Part shown: one piece after another, positions 50,763 to 60,544 of the stretch
How positions within the stretch are numbered: position 1 is the stretch's first letter
Layout of the letters: each line of letters opens with the position of its first letter
Assembly (NCBI RefSeq): GCF_004125265.1
Contig: NZ_RDTE01000003.1
Coordinates: 4,526,001-4,590,000, forward strand
Length of the DNA stretch: 64,000 bases
Source: Streptomyces lydicus
Lineage (GTDB): Bacteria; Actinomycetota; Actinomycetes; Streptomycetales; Streptomycetaceae
Reading direction: 5' to 3'
The notes under the pieces: model-generated
What the model saw: only the letters and a program-made list of their open reading frames with translations
What the model was told of the DNA's origin: nothing
Database searches by the model: none
Position numbers and translations under genes: made by a program

Positions 50763-51796
50763 CGACCACCGCCGCACCGGCAACCGCGCGCAAGCCCGCC
50801 ACCATGGCGCAGGCACTGACCCGCGCGCTGCGCGACGCCATGGCCGACGACCCGTCCGTCCATGTCATGGGCGAGGACGTCGGCACCCTCGGCGGCGTGT
50901 TCCGGGTCACCGACGGTCTCGCCAAGGAGTTCGGCGAGGACCGCTGCACCGACACCGCGCTCGCCGAGGCCGGCATCCTGGGCACGGCCGTCGGCATGGC
51001 GATGTACGGGCTGCGACCGGTCGTCGAGATGCAGTTCGACGCCTTCGCCTACCCCGCGTTCGAGCAGCTGATCAGCCATGTCGCCCGGATGCGCAACCGC
51101 ACCCGGGGCGCGCTGACGATGCCGCTGACCATCCGCATCCCGTACGGCGGCGGTATCGGCGGGGTCGAGCACCACAGCGACTCCTCCGAGGCGTACTACC
51201 TCGCCACCCCCGGGCTCCAGGTCGTCACCCCGGCGACCGTCGAGGACGCCTACGGGCTGCTGCGCGCCGCCATCGCTTCCGACGACCCGGTCGTCTTCCT
51301 GGAGCCCAAGCGCCTGTACTGGTCCAAGGCCGACTGGTCGCCCGATGCGCCGACCGAGGTCGCGCCGCTGGGCCGCGCCGCGGTCCGGCGCCGCGGCAGC
51401 AGCGCCACGCTGATCACCTACGGCCCCTCGCTGCCGGTCTGCATGGAGGCCGCCGATGCCGCCGGTGCCGAGGGCTGGGATCTGGAAGTGGTGGATCTGC
51501 GCTCGCTGATGCCGTTCGACGACGAAACGGTCTGCGCCTCGGTACGGCGGACCGGACGGGCCGTGGTCGTCCATGAGTCCAACGGGTTCGGCGGTCCCGG
51601 AGGGGAGATCGCCGCACGGATCACCGAGCGCTGCTTCCACCACCTGGAGGCGCCGGTCCTGCGCGTCGCCGGGTTCGACATCCCCTATCCGCCACCCATG
51701 CTGGAGCGGCACCATCTGCCCGGCGTGGACCGGATCCTGGACACCGTCGCCCGCCTCCAGTGGGAGTCGGACTGGACCGAGGGACGTGGTGAGTGA
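50759..51796 (+). CDS. bkdB: Branched-chain 2-oxoacid dehydrogenase E1 beta subunit
   Basis: 345 aa, transketolase-like beta subunit. It keeps GEDVGTLGGVFRVTDGL, the EMQFDAFAYPAFEQLISHVARMRNRT stretch and GGGIGGVEHHSDSSEAYY, plus the C-terminal transketolase domain (VVDLRSLMPFD). Start ATG 50759 overlaps bkdA (ATGA) so the subunits are made in step. Confidence 0.95.
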   Translation: MTTTAAPATARKPATMAQALTRALRDAMADDPSVHVMGEDVGTLGGVFRVTDGLAKEFGEDRCTDTALAEAGILGTAVGMAMYGLRPVVEMQFDAFAYPAFEQLISHVARMRNRTRGALTMPLTIRIPYGGGIGGVEHHSDSSEAYYLATPGLQVVTPATVEDAYGLLRAAIASDDPVVFLEPKRLYWSKADWSPDAPTEVAPLGRAAVRRRGSSATLITYGPSLPVCMEAADAAGAEGWDLEVVDLRSLMPFDDETVCASVRRTGRAVVVHESNGFGGPGGEIAARITERCFHHLEAPVLRVAGFDIPYPPPMLERHHLPGVDRILDTVARLQWESDWTEGRGE

Positions 51797-53517
51797 TGGC
51801 CGTGGTCCGCGAATTCACGTTGCCCGACCTGGGGGAAGGCCTCACCGAGGCGACGATCGTGCACTGGATGGTCGAGGTCGGCGAGGTGGTGGCCATCGAC
51901 CAGCCGGTGGTGGAGGTCGAGACCGCCAAGGCGATGGTGGAGGTGCCGTGCCCGTATGGGGGCGTGGTGACCGCCCTCTTCGGTGCGGCGGGGGAGGAAG
52001 TCCCGGTGGGGGCGCCGCTGGTGACGGTCGCGGTGGGGGCCGTGCCCGATGATCTGGCGGGGGCAGTCCCCGGGGAGAGGCCGGGAGCCGGTGCCGGTGT
52101 GGCGGGCGGTGCGCCTGATGCGGGGGTTTCGGCGCTGCCTTCCGCCGGTGCCGCCGCTCCGGACGCGGAGGGCACGGCGGATGCCGGCTCCGGGAATGTG
52201 CTCGTCGGGTACGGCACGAGTGCGGCGGCGGCGCGGCGCCGCCGGATCCGGCCGGGCGGCGGGGCGGGCTCCATGGCGGGAGTGCCGCGGGCACCCGGAG
52301 GAGTGCCGGACGGCTCGGCCGGCGCCGGAGCGGCCGGTCGTGCGCCCGGTGACTCAGGGGCGGCCGATGCCGGGACGGCGGCTGAGGGGGCGGCCGGATT
52401 CGCCGGGGAGAACGGTCCGGAAGGGGCGCCTGAGACGGCCGGAGCTGCTGGGGCGGCCGGAGCTGTCGGGGTGACCGGAGCTGCCGGGGCCGCTGGGGTG
52501 GCCGGGCCCGGGGCGGCGGATGCCGGCAGTCGTACGGTGGCCGTCATTTCCCCGCTGGTGCGTCGGATGGCGCGGGAAAACGGGCTGGATCTGAGGGAGT
52601 TGACGGGGTCCGGGCGGGACGGGCTGATTCTCCGTACGGACGTCGAGTGCGCGATCCGGGCGCGGCGGGAGAGGGAGCCCTCGGCGGTGCCCGGGGGAGT
52701 CGCCCCGGTGGGTGCCAGGGCGGCGAACGGTGCCGCAGGAGTCGTCGGCGCCGGTGCGACAGGCCTGGTGGGGGCCGCGTCCGGGGCTGTGTCGGTCCCC
52801 GGGGCCACGGGAGCCGGCGCCGTGGCGGGCGAGGAGCGGATCCCGCTGAGGGGGATGCTCGGTGCGGCCGCCGAGAAGTTCAGCCGCAGCCGCCGGGAGA
52901 TCCCGGAGGCGACCTGCTGGGTGGACGCCGATGCCACCGAACTCCTCGCCGCCCGCAGGGCGATGAATGTGGCGGGCGCGCCCAAGGTGTCACTGCTCGC
53001 GCTGCTGGCCCGGATCACCACGGCGGCGCTCGCGCGATTCCCCGAGCTCAACGCCACCGTCGACACGACGACCCAGGAGATCGTCCGGCTGCCCGCCGTC
53101 CATCTGGGCTTCGCGGCGCAGACCGACCGCGGTCTGGTCGTGCCGGTCGTACGGGACGCCCATGCCCGTACGGTCGAGGAGCTGTCCGCCGAAATCACCC
53201 GGCTCACCGAAACCGCCAGGAGCGGCGGGCTCTCGCTGGCCGAGCTGACTCATGGCACCTTCACCCTCAACAACTACGGGGTCTTCGGCGTCGACGGCTC
53301 CACGCCGATCATCAACCACCCCGAAGCGGCGATGCTCGGCGTCGGCCGGATAGCGGCCAAACCCTGGGTGCACGACGGCGAATTGGCCGTCCGCCAGGTC
53401 GTCCAGCTCTCCCTCACCTTCGACCACCGGGTGTGCGACGGCGGCACCGCCGGAGGCTTCCTGCGCCATGTGGCCGACTGTGTGGAACAGCCCGCGCTGT
53501 TGCTAAGGGGGCTGTGA
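51796..53517 (+). CDS. bkdC: Branched-chain 2-oxoacid dehydrogenase E2 (dihydrolipoyl acyltransferase)
   Basis: 573 aa. One lipoyl domain (1-80; lipoyl Lys45 in ETAKAMVEV), a very long Gly/Ala/Pro linker (80-245), the E1/E3-binding domain (about 247-285, VISPLVRRMARENGLDLRELTG), another Gly/Ala linker, and the catalytic domain from about 345 ending in DHRVCDGG. The linkers make it longer than most BkdC proteins. ATG 51796 overlaps the bkdB stop (TGATG); GTG 51793 would add one residue. No E3 gene adjoins. Confidence 0.94.
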   Translation: MAVVREFTLPDLGEGLTEATIVHWMVEVGEVVAIDQPVVEVETAKAMVEVPCPYGGVVTALFGAAGEEVPVGAPLVTVAVGAVPDDLAGAVPGERPGAGAGVAGGAPDAGVSALPSAGAAAPDAEGTADAGSGNVLVGYGTSAAAARRRRIRPGGGAGSMAGVPRAPGGVPDGSAGAGAAGRAPGDSGAADAGTAAEGAAGFAGENGPEGAPETAGAAGAAGAVGVTGAAGAAGVAGPGAADAGSRTVAVISPLVRRMARENGLDLRELTGSGRDGLILRTDVECAIRARREREPSAVPGGVAPVGARAANGAAGVVGAGATGLVGAASGAVSVPGATGAGAVAGEERIPLRGMLGAAAEKFSRSRREIPEATCWVDADATELLAARRAMNVAGAPKVSLLALLARITTAALARFPELNATVDTTTQEIVRLPAVHLGFAAQTDRGLVVPVVRDAHARTVEELSAEITRLTETARSGGLSLAELTHGTFTLNNYGVFGVDGSTPIINHPEAAMLGVGRIAAKPWVHDGELAVRQVVQLSLTFDHRVCDGGTAGGFLRHVADCVEQPALLLRGL

Positions 53518-53729
53518 GCTCGGTGTGGCCACCTGGTGGTGGCCCATGGCCTTTGTACGGCCACCTGGCTGTGGCCGGTGAGCCCGGTGTGGTGGGAACC
53601 CTGGTGTGGTGGAGAACCCCGGTGTGGCCGGTGGCCTCGGGCCGGCTGTCGCGTCCGCTGTGGCAGAGCTGACAGCTGCCGCAGCGACGGCACCGGTGTG
53701 ATCCGCTCACCCCCGGCGATACTCAAGGG

Positions 53730-54704
53730 GTGAACGCCCCCACCGCCTACGACACCATCGTGCTGGCCGGAGGCGCGGCCCGACGGCTCGGCGGAGCGGA
53801 CAAGCCCGCCCTGTCCGTGGGCGCCCGCCCCCTCCTGGACCGGGTGCTCGCCGCCTGCCCCGATGCCGCGATCACCGTCGTGGTCGGCCCTCACCGTCCG
53901 ACTACCCGCGCCGTCATCCGCACTCTGGAGGACCCGCCGGGCGGCGGTCCGCTCGCCGCGCTGGATGCCGGTCTGCGGCACACCACCGCCCCGACGGTGC
54001 TCGTGCTCTCCGCCGATCTCCCGTTCCTGACCACCGCGACCGTGCAGGGCCTGTTGGCAGCGGCGACGGAAACGCCCGGTGCCGCCGGGCCCGGCAACGG
54101 TGCCGTAAGGCCGGGCAGCGGTGCCGCCGGGCCGGACAGCGGTGCCCCGGCCTACGGCGACGGGGCCATGCTCCAGGACGCCTCGGGACGGGACCAGCCG
54201 CTGGTGGCCGCGTACCGGGCCGCGTCGCTGCGCCGTGAGCTGACGCGGATACGGGCCGGGCACGGCACTCTGGCCGGGCTGCCGCTGCGTGCCCTGGCGA
54301 ACGGGCTGCGGCTCGAACGGGTCCCGGACGTCACGGCCACGGCGTCCTTCGACTGCGACACCTGGGAAGATCTCAGCGCGGCACGCGCCCGCATCAGGGA
54401 GCATGGAAACGTGTTGGATGAATGGATCACCGCAGTCAAGGCCGAACTGGGCATCGAGCTCGATGTCGACACCGCGGCGCTTCTCGACCTCGCGCGGGAC
54501 GCGGCGCACGGTGTGGCCCGGCCGGCCGCACCGCTGACGACCTTCCTGATCGGTTACGCGGCGGGCCATCAGGGCCGGGATGTCAAAGAGCTGACCGAAC
54601 GGGCCACCGCACTGGCCAACCGCTGGGCGGCGGAGGCCGAGGAGTCCGCCGGTCCGGCGGAGGCCGGCGGCGGCACGGGTGCCGAAACGAAGCCCGCAGA
54701 ATGA
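53730..54704 (+). CDS. MobA-like nucleotidyltransferase fused to DUF6457
   Basis: 324 aa. The N-terminal domain (1-225) has the MobA signature LAGGAARRLGGADKPAL and LVLSADLPFL, which transfers GMP to molybdopterin. Residues about 228-310 match a small helical DUF6457 domain (LDEWITAVKAELGIELDVDTAALLDLARDAAHGVARPAAPLTTFL). Such fusions or neighbours occur in actinomycetes. GTG 53730. It overlaps moeA by 4 bp. Confidence 0.87.
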   Translation: MNAPTAYDTIVLAGGAARRLGGADKPALSVGARPLLDRVLAACPDAAITVVVGPHRPTTRAVIRTLEDPPGGGPLAALDAGLRHTTAPTVLVLSADLPFLTTATVQGLLAAATETPGAAGPGNGAVRPGSGAAGPDSGAPAYGDGAMLQDASGRDQPLVAAYRAASLRRELTRIRAGHGTLAGLPLRALANGLRLERVPDVTATASFDCDTWEDLSAARARIREHGNVLDEWITAVKAELGIELDVDTAALLDLARDAAHGVARPAAPLTTFLIGYAAGHQGRDVKELTERATALANRWAAEAEESAGPAEAGGGTGAETKPAE

Positions 54705-56551
54705 CCGACAGGGGCTTCGGCAAGGAGTTCGACGGGGACTTCGAGGGCGATTTCGGCTGGGATTTCGGCAGTGAGCCCCGCGGCACGGCGGGCAGGACAG
54801 GGGGCAAGGCGGCGGACGAGGAGCGCGGCGACCCGTTCGAAGAGGCGCTTGCGCTGGCCAACGCCACGGCGCCGCTGCGGGTACGGCCCGGGGCCGAGGG
54901 CGGCGGGGCCGGGCCCACGGCCGGCAGGGTGCCGTATGCCACCCGCGAGTCCGCGGCGGCCAACTCCTCCGCCACCGGGGGCGGTAACGACATCCCCTAC
55001 ACGCCGGACGATCCCTTCTCCCTCGACGACCCCCTGGCCGCCGGGACCAGCGCCTCACGCGTCCCACGTTCCTCCGGGCCCTCCCGTGCCTCCGGCAACG
55101 GCGCCTCACGCTCTTCCGGGCCCTCCCGTTCCTCTGGCCCCTCCCGCTCTTCTGGCCCCTCCCGCGCCTTTGACCTCGTCGGCCGCGAAACCTCTGAAGT
55201 CCCCGAAGATCCTGAAGTCCCCGAAGATCCCGCAGACCCCCCGCCTCCCACCGGCCACGGCTCCCGCCCCACCCCGGCCGCCGTCCCGTGGCACACCGCC
55301 CGGGAGACCGCCGAGCGCGCCGTGGCCGGTCCCCCCGAGCCCGCGACCTCGGCACTCGGCGACGCGCTCGGCCGTACGCTCGCCGCGCCCCTCACCGCGC
55401 TCACCGATCTGCCGTCGTTCGACACCTCGGCGATGGACGGCTGGGCGGTGTCCGGCCCCGGCCCCTGGCGTCTCGACCACCCCGCCGGCACATCCGAGGC
55501 CGACCCCCCTCCCGGCATCCTCGCCGGCCACGCCCCTGACCGGGCGCTCCACGACGGACAGGCGATCCCGATCGCCACCGGTGCGCGCGTGCCGTCCGGT
55601 GCCACCGCCGTGCTGCGCAGCGAGCACGGCGAGGTCCGTGAGCTGGGCGACGGCGGCCGGCGGCTGTATGCACCGCAACCCGCGCCGCCCGGTCAGGACA
55701 TCCGCCCGCGGGGTCAGGAGTGCCGTCGTGGCGATCAACTGCTGCCCATCGGCGCCCTGGTGACCCCTGCCGTGCTCGGTCTGGCCGCCGCGGCCGGTTA
55801 CGACGAGCTGACCGCGTACCGCCGACCGCGCGCCGAAGTCCTCGTGCTGGGCGATGAGTTGCTGGACCACGGCCTGCCGCAGGAAGGCCGGATCCGGGAT
55901 GCGCTCGGCCCGATGCTCGTGCCGTGGCTGCATGCCCTGGGCATCGAAGCGGCCGCGCCGCGCCATCTCGCCGATGACGCCGACACCCTGTGCGCAGCCG
56001 TTGCGGAGTCCACCGCCGACGTGGTGATCACCACCGGCGGTACCGCGGCGGGCCCCCTCGACCATGTGCACCCCACCCTGCGCCGGCTGGGCGCCGAGGT
56101 GCTGGTGGACGGCGTCGCGGTCCGCCCCGGGCACCCCATGCTGCTCGCCCGCCTGGCCCTGCACCGGCATCTCGTCGGCCTGCCCGGCAACCCCCTCGCC
56201 GCCGTCTCCGGCCTGGTCACGCTCGCCGAACCGCTGCTCCGTACGCTCGCCGCCCGCCCTCCTGCCGTGCCGTACCGTACGCCGCTGGCCGCCCCCGTCC
56301 ACGGGCATCCGCGGGACACCCGGCTCGTCCCGGTGGCCTACCGCGAGGACGAACGGCACGGTCTGATGGCGATGCCGCTGCACTTTCACGGCCCTGCCAT
56401 GCTGCGCGGAATCGCCGCCGCCGATGCGCTGGCCGTCGTCCCGCCCGGTGGCGCGGAGCGCGGCACCGAACTCGAACTCCTGGAACTTCCCTGGTCGGCC
56501 GGGGCGTCAGCGGGTTGGTCGACGGGCTGGACCGCCTCGGGGGACGGGTAG
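54701..56551 (+). CDS. moeA: Molybdopterin molybdenumtransferase MoeA with long disordered N-terminus
   Basis: 616 aa. The first 190 residues are low complexity, with DFEGDFGWDF early and tandem SSGPSR units near 128-150. The MoeA core starts about 195 (TPAAVPWHTARETAERAV) with LPSFDTSAMDGWAV, IATGARVPSGATAVLRSE, the MoCF domain ITTGGTAAGPLDHVHPTL (about 443) and LPGNPLAAVSG. It inserts molybdate into adenylated molybdopterin. ATG 54701 overlaps the previous gene; an internal start could remove the extension, but none with a clear ribosome site was noted. Confidence 0.88.
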   Translation: MTDRGFGKEFDGDFEGDFGWDFGSEPRGTAGRTGGKAADEERGDPFEEALALANATAPLRVRPGAEGGGAGPTAGRVPYATRESAAANSSATGGGNDIPYTPDDPFSLDDPLAAGTSASRVPRSSGPSRASGNGASRSSGPSRSSGPSRSSGPSRAFDLVGRETSEVPEDPEVPEDPADPPPPTGHGSRPTPAAVPWHTARETAERAVAGPPEPATSALGDALGRTLAAPLTALTDLPSFDTSAMDGWAVSGPGPWRLDHPAGTSEADPPPGILAGHAPDRALHDGQAIPIATGARVPSGATAVLRSEHGEVRELGDGGRRLYAPQPAPPGQDIRPRGQECRRGDQLLPIGALVTPAVLGLAAAAGYDELTAYRRPRAEVLVLGDELLDHGLPQEGRIRDALGPMLVPWLHALGIEAAAPRHLADDADTLCAAVAESTADVVITTGGTAAGPLDHVHPTLRRLGAEVLVDGVAVRPGHPMLLARLALHRHLVGLPGNPLAAVSGLVTLAEPLLRTLAARPPAVPYRTPLAAPVHGHPRDTRLVPVAYREDERHGLMAMPLHFHGPAMLRGIAAADALAVVPPGGAERGTELELLELPWSAGASAGWSTGWTASGDG

Positions 56552-56636
56552 GACACGGGCGCCCCCTCTGCCACGCTCACCCTCTGCCGCACGCCCTCCA
56601 CCGGGTACCGGTGCACGTACCGGTGCCGCGCACACG

Positions 56637-57746
56637 TCAGCTGCTCGGCACCGCCTGCCGGATGGTGATCACGCGGTCGGTGAGTTCGAGCGTCGCGGCC
56701 TGCGGATCGCTGTAGTTCAGCACCCGGTGCCCCCGTACGACCGCCACCACAAGATCAGCGAGCTCCCGGGGCGAGCGGCCCGCCTCGCTCCTGGTCACCG
56801 GTCGCTCGTCGAGATCCAGCCCGCGCCCGTAGGTGAGCAGATCCTCCAGGACCGTGCCGACGTACGGGCTGGCCATGGACATACCGAGCAGCCGCCCCGC
56901 CGCACTGGAACTCGTGATGACCATGTCGGCGCCGCTCTGCTTCAGCAACGGTACGTTTTCGTCCTCCCGGACCGCCACCACGATCGAGGCGTGTGTGTTG
57001 AGCTGCCGTGCCGTCAGGGTCACCAGGGCCGCGGTGTCGTCGCGCTGGGTGGCCACGACCACGCGCGCGGCACGCTGCAACTCGGCTCTGGTCAGTGTGT
57101 CGGAGCGGGTCGCGTCGCCGTGGACGCCCACGAAGCCGTCGCTGCTGGCGGCGTCCACGACGGTCTTCTGCGGGTCGACAACGACGATCTGCTCTTTCGG
57201 GACGCCCTGACCGATCAGCGTCTGGATGGTGTGGCGGCCCTTCGTCCCGTACCCGATGACGACGACGTGATCTCGCATTCGGGACCTCCAACGGTGAATG
57301 CGTACCTGGTGCCGGGTGCGCGCGGTGAGGACTTCGAGCGTGGTGCCGACCAAGATGATCAGGAACAGTACGCGGAGCGGCGTGATGACCAGGATGTTGG
57401 TCAGTCGTGCGCCATCGCTGACCGGGGTGATGTCGCCGTAGCCGGTGGTCGAGAGGGTGACCGTCGCGTAGTAGGCCGCACCGAGGAAATCGACGTCGCG
57501 GTGGGCGCTGTCGCGGTAGCCGGCGCGGTCGAACCAGACGAGCAGCGTCGTGAGGGCCAGTACGCCGAGCGCCATCGCCAGCCGCCGCAGGACCTGTTGG
57601 AGGGGCGGCGCCATGCCTTGGGCGGGCATGACGATGGAGCGGCCGGCCTCGGTGTCGTCCTTGGCCTCGGTCCGGGTGCGGGACCAGAGGGAGCGGAGGA
57701 TGGAGAAACGGCCCGTCCCGCGGCGCGGTTGCTGCTGGTCGCTCAT
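56637..57746 (-). CDS. Potassium channel with RCK/TrkA-N domain
   Basis: 369 aa. Two TM helices flank the pore, with selectivity filter TTGYGDI in ATVTLSTTGYGDITPV. The RCK domain follows with Rossmann motif VVVIGYGTKGRHTIQTLI and DPQK. This is the MthK/Kch layout, probably a tetramer gated by ligand binding to RCK. ATG 57744-57746. Alone on the minus strand. Confidence 0.92.
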   Translation of the reverse strand: MSDQQQPRRGTGRFSILRSLWSRTRTEAKDDTEAGRSIVMPAQGMAPPLQQVLRRLAMALGVLALTTLLVWFDRAGYRDSAHRDVDFLGAAYYATVTLSTTGYGDITPVSDGARLTNILVITPLRVLFLIILVGTTLEVLTARTRHQVRIHRWRSRMRDHVVVIGYGTKGRHTIQTLIGQGVPKEQIVVVDPQKTVVDAASSDGFVGVHGDATRSDTLTRAELQRAARVVVATQRDDTAALVTLTARQLNTHASIVVAVREDENVPLLKQSGADMVITSSSAAGRLLGMSMASPYVGTVLEDLLTYGRGLDLDERPVTRSEAGRSPRELADLVVAVVRGHRVLNYSDPQAATLELTDRVITIRQAVPSS

Positions 57747-58270
57747 CCGGCCGGTGCTCCCGGAGCGGCCTGGGCCGAGACGGTCTGTGAAGGTGACATA
57801 CCTCCCATGCTCCTCGATTCGGGCACCTTGCGTGCCCGGCCGCGGCAGGAGTCGGCGTGCGGCGGCAGGATGCCGCCGCACTGGCGAAGGAGCGAGCTGT
57901 GGTGAGCCGGGGTGGTGATCACGGAGCGTTGATATCGCCGACAGCGGGGCGGTTGTGCGGTGATGCCCGGGCGCTCACCCGGCGGAGTGGCAAGTCGTAC
58001 CGGAGAGAAGGCAGCCGTGGCCCGGCACCGCACCGTGGTCCGAGCGCCGCTCGCCGTGGCCCGGCACCGCCCCGCCAGGCCCGCCCGGCATCGCCGTTCC
58101 GGGCTGTCCCTGCGCTCCGCCCGAGCCGCCCGCTGCCTCGGCCAGGGGCCGCCCCGGTGCGCCGGACGGAGGAATAACCGCACGTCATCCGGGGGCCGGT
58201 GGCCGACCCTGCGGTAGTTGTGGGCCCCCGCACCGTCGCCCTGTGCGCGGACGGCGAGTAGCCTCGCGCC
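57747..58270. other. 520-bp spacer between divergent channel and oxidoreductase genes
   Basis: No gene supported. CCGTGGCCCGGCACCGC occurs twice (near 58014 and 58056), giving a short imperfect duplication. Promoters for both divergent genes are expected at its ends. Confidence 0.5.
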
Positions 58271-59248
58271 ATGCGAGCGATCACTATCCCGGAGCCCGGT
58301 GGACCCGAAGCACTTGTCTGGGCGGAGGTGCCCGATCCGCAGCCCGCCGAGGGCGAGGTCCTGATCGAGGTCGTGGCGAGCGCCGTGAACCGCGCCGACC
58401 TGCTCCAGCGCCAGGGCTTCTACGACCCGCCGCCGGGATCCTCCCCGTATCCGGGGCTGGAGTGCGCGGGGCGGATCATCGGGCTCGGACCCGGCGTGCA
58501 CGGCTGGGCCGTCGGTGACGAGGTGTGCGCGCTGCTGGCGGGCGGCGGATACGCGGAGAAGGTCGCAGTCCCGGCCGGGCAGGTCCTGCCCGTGCCGAAC
58601 GGCCTGGATCTGGTCTCGGCTGCCGCGCTGCCCGAGGTGACCTGCACGGTCTGGTCGAACGTCTTCATGATCGCGCATCTGCGGCCCGGCGAGACGCTGC
58701 TGGTCCACGGCGGTGCCAGCGGCATCGGCACCATGGCGATCCAGCTCGCCAAGGCGGTCGGTGCGCGGGTCGCGGTCACCGCCGGCGGCCCCGAGAAGCT
58801 GGCCCGCTGCGCCGAGTTGGGCGCGGACATCCTCATCGACTACCGCGAGCAGGACTTCGTCCAGGAGATCCGCAAGGCCACCGACGGCACGGGCGCGGAC
58901 GTCATCCTCGACATCATCGGTGCGAAATATCTGCAGCGGAACATCAAGGCGCTGGCGGTCAGTGGACGGCTGGCCGTCATCGGGCTGCAGGGCGGGGTGA
59001 AGGCGGAGCTGAATCTCGCCGCCCTGATGGCGAAGCGCGCCGCGATCACCGGCGCCGGGCTGCGGGCCCGCCCGCTGAACGAGAAGGCGGCCATCGTCGC
59101 CGCCGTGCGGGAGCATGTCTGGCCGCTGATCGGTAACGGACAGGTGCGGCCGATCGTGGACCGTACGCTCGCGATGCCCGACGCCGCCGAGGCGCACCGC
59201 ATCGTGGAGGACAGTGCGCATGTCGGCAAGGTCGTGCTGACGCTCTGA
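58271..59248 (+). CDS. NAD(P)H quinone oxidoreductase, zinc-independent MDR family
   Basis: 325 aa. Medium-chain dehydrogenase/reductase of the QOR/PIG3 type: NRADLLQRQGFYDPPPG, the NADPH-binding HGGASGIGTMAIQLAKAVGA and LPEVTCTVWSNVF. It lacks the structural-zinc Cys cluster. It reduces quinones or enones with NADPH. ATG 58271. Confidence 0.93.
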   Translation: MRAITIPEPGGPEALVWAEVPDPQPAEGEVLIEVVASAVNRADLLQRQGFYDPPPGSSPYPGLECAGRIIGLGPGVHGWAVGDEVCALLAGGGYAEKVAVPAGQVLPVPNGLDLVSAAALPEVTCTVWSNVFMIAHLRPGETLLVHGGASGIGTMAIQLAKAVGARVAVTAGGPEKLARCAELGADILIDYREQDFVQEIRKATDGTGADVILDIIGAKYLQRNIKALAVSGRLAVIGLQGGVKAELNLAALMAKRAAITGAGLRARPLNEKAAIVAAVREHVWPLIGNGQVRPIVDRTLAMPDAAEAHRIVEDSAHVGKVVLTL

Positions 59249-59403
59249 GCCGGCTCGGCCAACCCCTCCCGTCATCCGAGGCGCCGGGCCTGTCCCTCCC
59301 GCGCCTCCGCCGGGTAACCCAACCGATATGTCCGAGATGCCGTGAATCTCATCACATGTGACTCTGAGGAGGTCACCCGACGGCTCGGCACGGGAGGGGC
59401 ACT

Positions 59404-60339
59404 GTGGTCGCTCCAGGTTTCCGTTCGCGCATCGCCACCGGTCTGCTGGTGGCCGCCGTCGTCCTGCCCGTTCCGATAGGAGTCACCTCGGCGGCGGCTG
59501 CGGACCGGCGGGGCACACCGGTCGACCGCCCCCCGCACCTCGCCCGCCCGGGCGATCAGCCCGACGACGCTGTGCAGGACGAAGCCGGACCCGACGACTA
59601 CGGGGTCGACGAGTACGGGCCCGACGACTTCGCGGCCGACCGTCGTCCGTTCGGCGGCCGCGGTGACGGAGCGGGCCGGGGCCACCATGGTCACCCCGGC
59701 CGTCCCGGGGCACCAGCGCGTCTCCCGGAGCTGTCGCCTCGCTTCCCCGGGATGCCGGACGCCTTCCCGCGCTTTCCGCACCGGCCGTCGCACCGCCACT
59801 TCGGTGGTCCTCACATGCCCGGACGGTGGCACCACCGCCCGCATCACCCGTTCGGCCCCGCCTTCATCGGGCCGGACGGTCCGTCCTACCCCTTCCCGGG
59901 ACCTGACTACGGCGGTGCGGGCTTCCCGGGGGCCGGTCATCAAGGGCCGACCGCCGGGGCGAACGCTCCGGACGCCGACCGTGCGCACCGCCGCCCCGCT
60001 CCGCGCACCGCGGTGCCGCATCACCCCAGGCCCGCGGCGTCCGCCTCCCATGCGGCACAGAGCGCCCCGGCACGGCCGTCGCCCTCGCATCGCCTCGATG
60101 TCGCGGACCGGCTCACCCGGCGTCCGTACGAGGCGTTGCCGCCGCTCCCGACCCCTGCCGCCCCGGAGGAGGCGCGCTCGGTACGGGAGAGCACGGAGAG
60201 CGAAGCGGCCGCCACGGCAAGTCCTTACGCCATGGAATCCCCGGACGCACCGGTCGAGCGGGTCCTTCCGCTGGGCGCCGGCCTCGCGCTCACGGGCCTG
60301 GGGCTGGCCTTCTTCGCCCTTCGGTTGCGCCGGAGCTGA
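59404..60339 (+). CDS. Secreted His/Pro-rich protein with C-terminal membrane anchor
   Basis: 311 aa. Signal peptide (RIATGLLVAAVVLPVPIGVTSAAAA), then a disordered region with acidic GPDDYGVDEYGPDDF followed by His/Pro/Gly-rich runs (GRGHHGHPGRPG, HRPSHRHFGGPH, GRWHHRPHHPFG). The C-terminus has LPLGAG, a hydrophobic helix and RLRRS, which looks like a wall-sorting or membrane-anchor tail but lacks a standard LPxTG/LAxTG. The His clusters may bind metal ions. GTG 59404 with GGGAGGGG upstream. Confidence 0.75.
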   Translation: MVAPGFRSRIATGLLVAAVVLPVPIGVTSAAAADRRGTPVDRPPHLARPGDQPDDAVQDEAGPDDYGVDEYGPDDFAADRRPFGGRGDGAGRGHHGHPGRPGAPARLPELSPRFPGMPDAFPRFPHRPSHRHFGGPHMPGRWHHRPHHPFGPAFIGPDGPSYPFPGPDYGGAGFPGAGHQGPTAGANAPDADRAHRRPAPRTAVPHHPRPAASASHAAQSAPARPSPSHRLDVADRLTRRPYEALPPLPTPAAPEEARSVRESTESEAAATASPYAMESPDAPVERVLPLGAGLALTGLGLAFFALRLRRS

Positions 60340-60415
60340 TGTCCGCCGCGCTGTCGGCTGTCCTGTCCTGTGGGCGTCTTGTCGATCGGCGGCTTTGTCA
60401 GGGGCTTTGTCGGCG

Positions 60416-60457
60416 GTTTCACGTGAAACGGTGGGAATCCGTTGTTTCACGTGAAAC
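60416..60457. promoter_or_regulatory. Two intergenic parS sites
   Basis: Exact GTTTCACGTGAAAC at 60416-60429 and 60444-60457, 28 bp centre to centre, in the 205-bp gap upstream of the Bpa gene. This is the ParB-binding sequence of Streptomyces. Confidence 0.94.
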
Positions 60458-60544
60458 CGCGGCAGCCGAGTCCGCCCGGAAGGGTGGATCACCTTCTCTC
60501 AGGGGCACCACCCTTCATGACCCCTCGTACGAGAGAATGGCGGC

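Noticed and set aside
57857..58177. Plus-strand open frame between the channel and oxidoreductase genes
   Set aside because: Composition is Arg/Pro/Ala typical of out-of-frame GC-rich DNA, with no domain and no coupling to neighbours.
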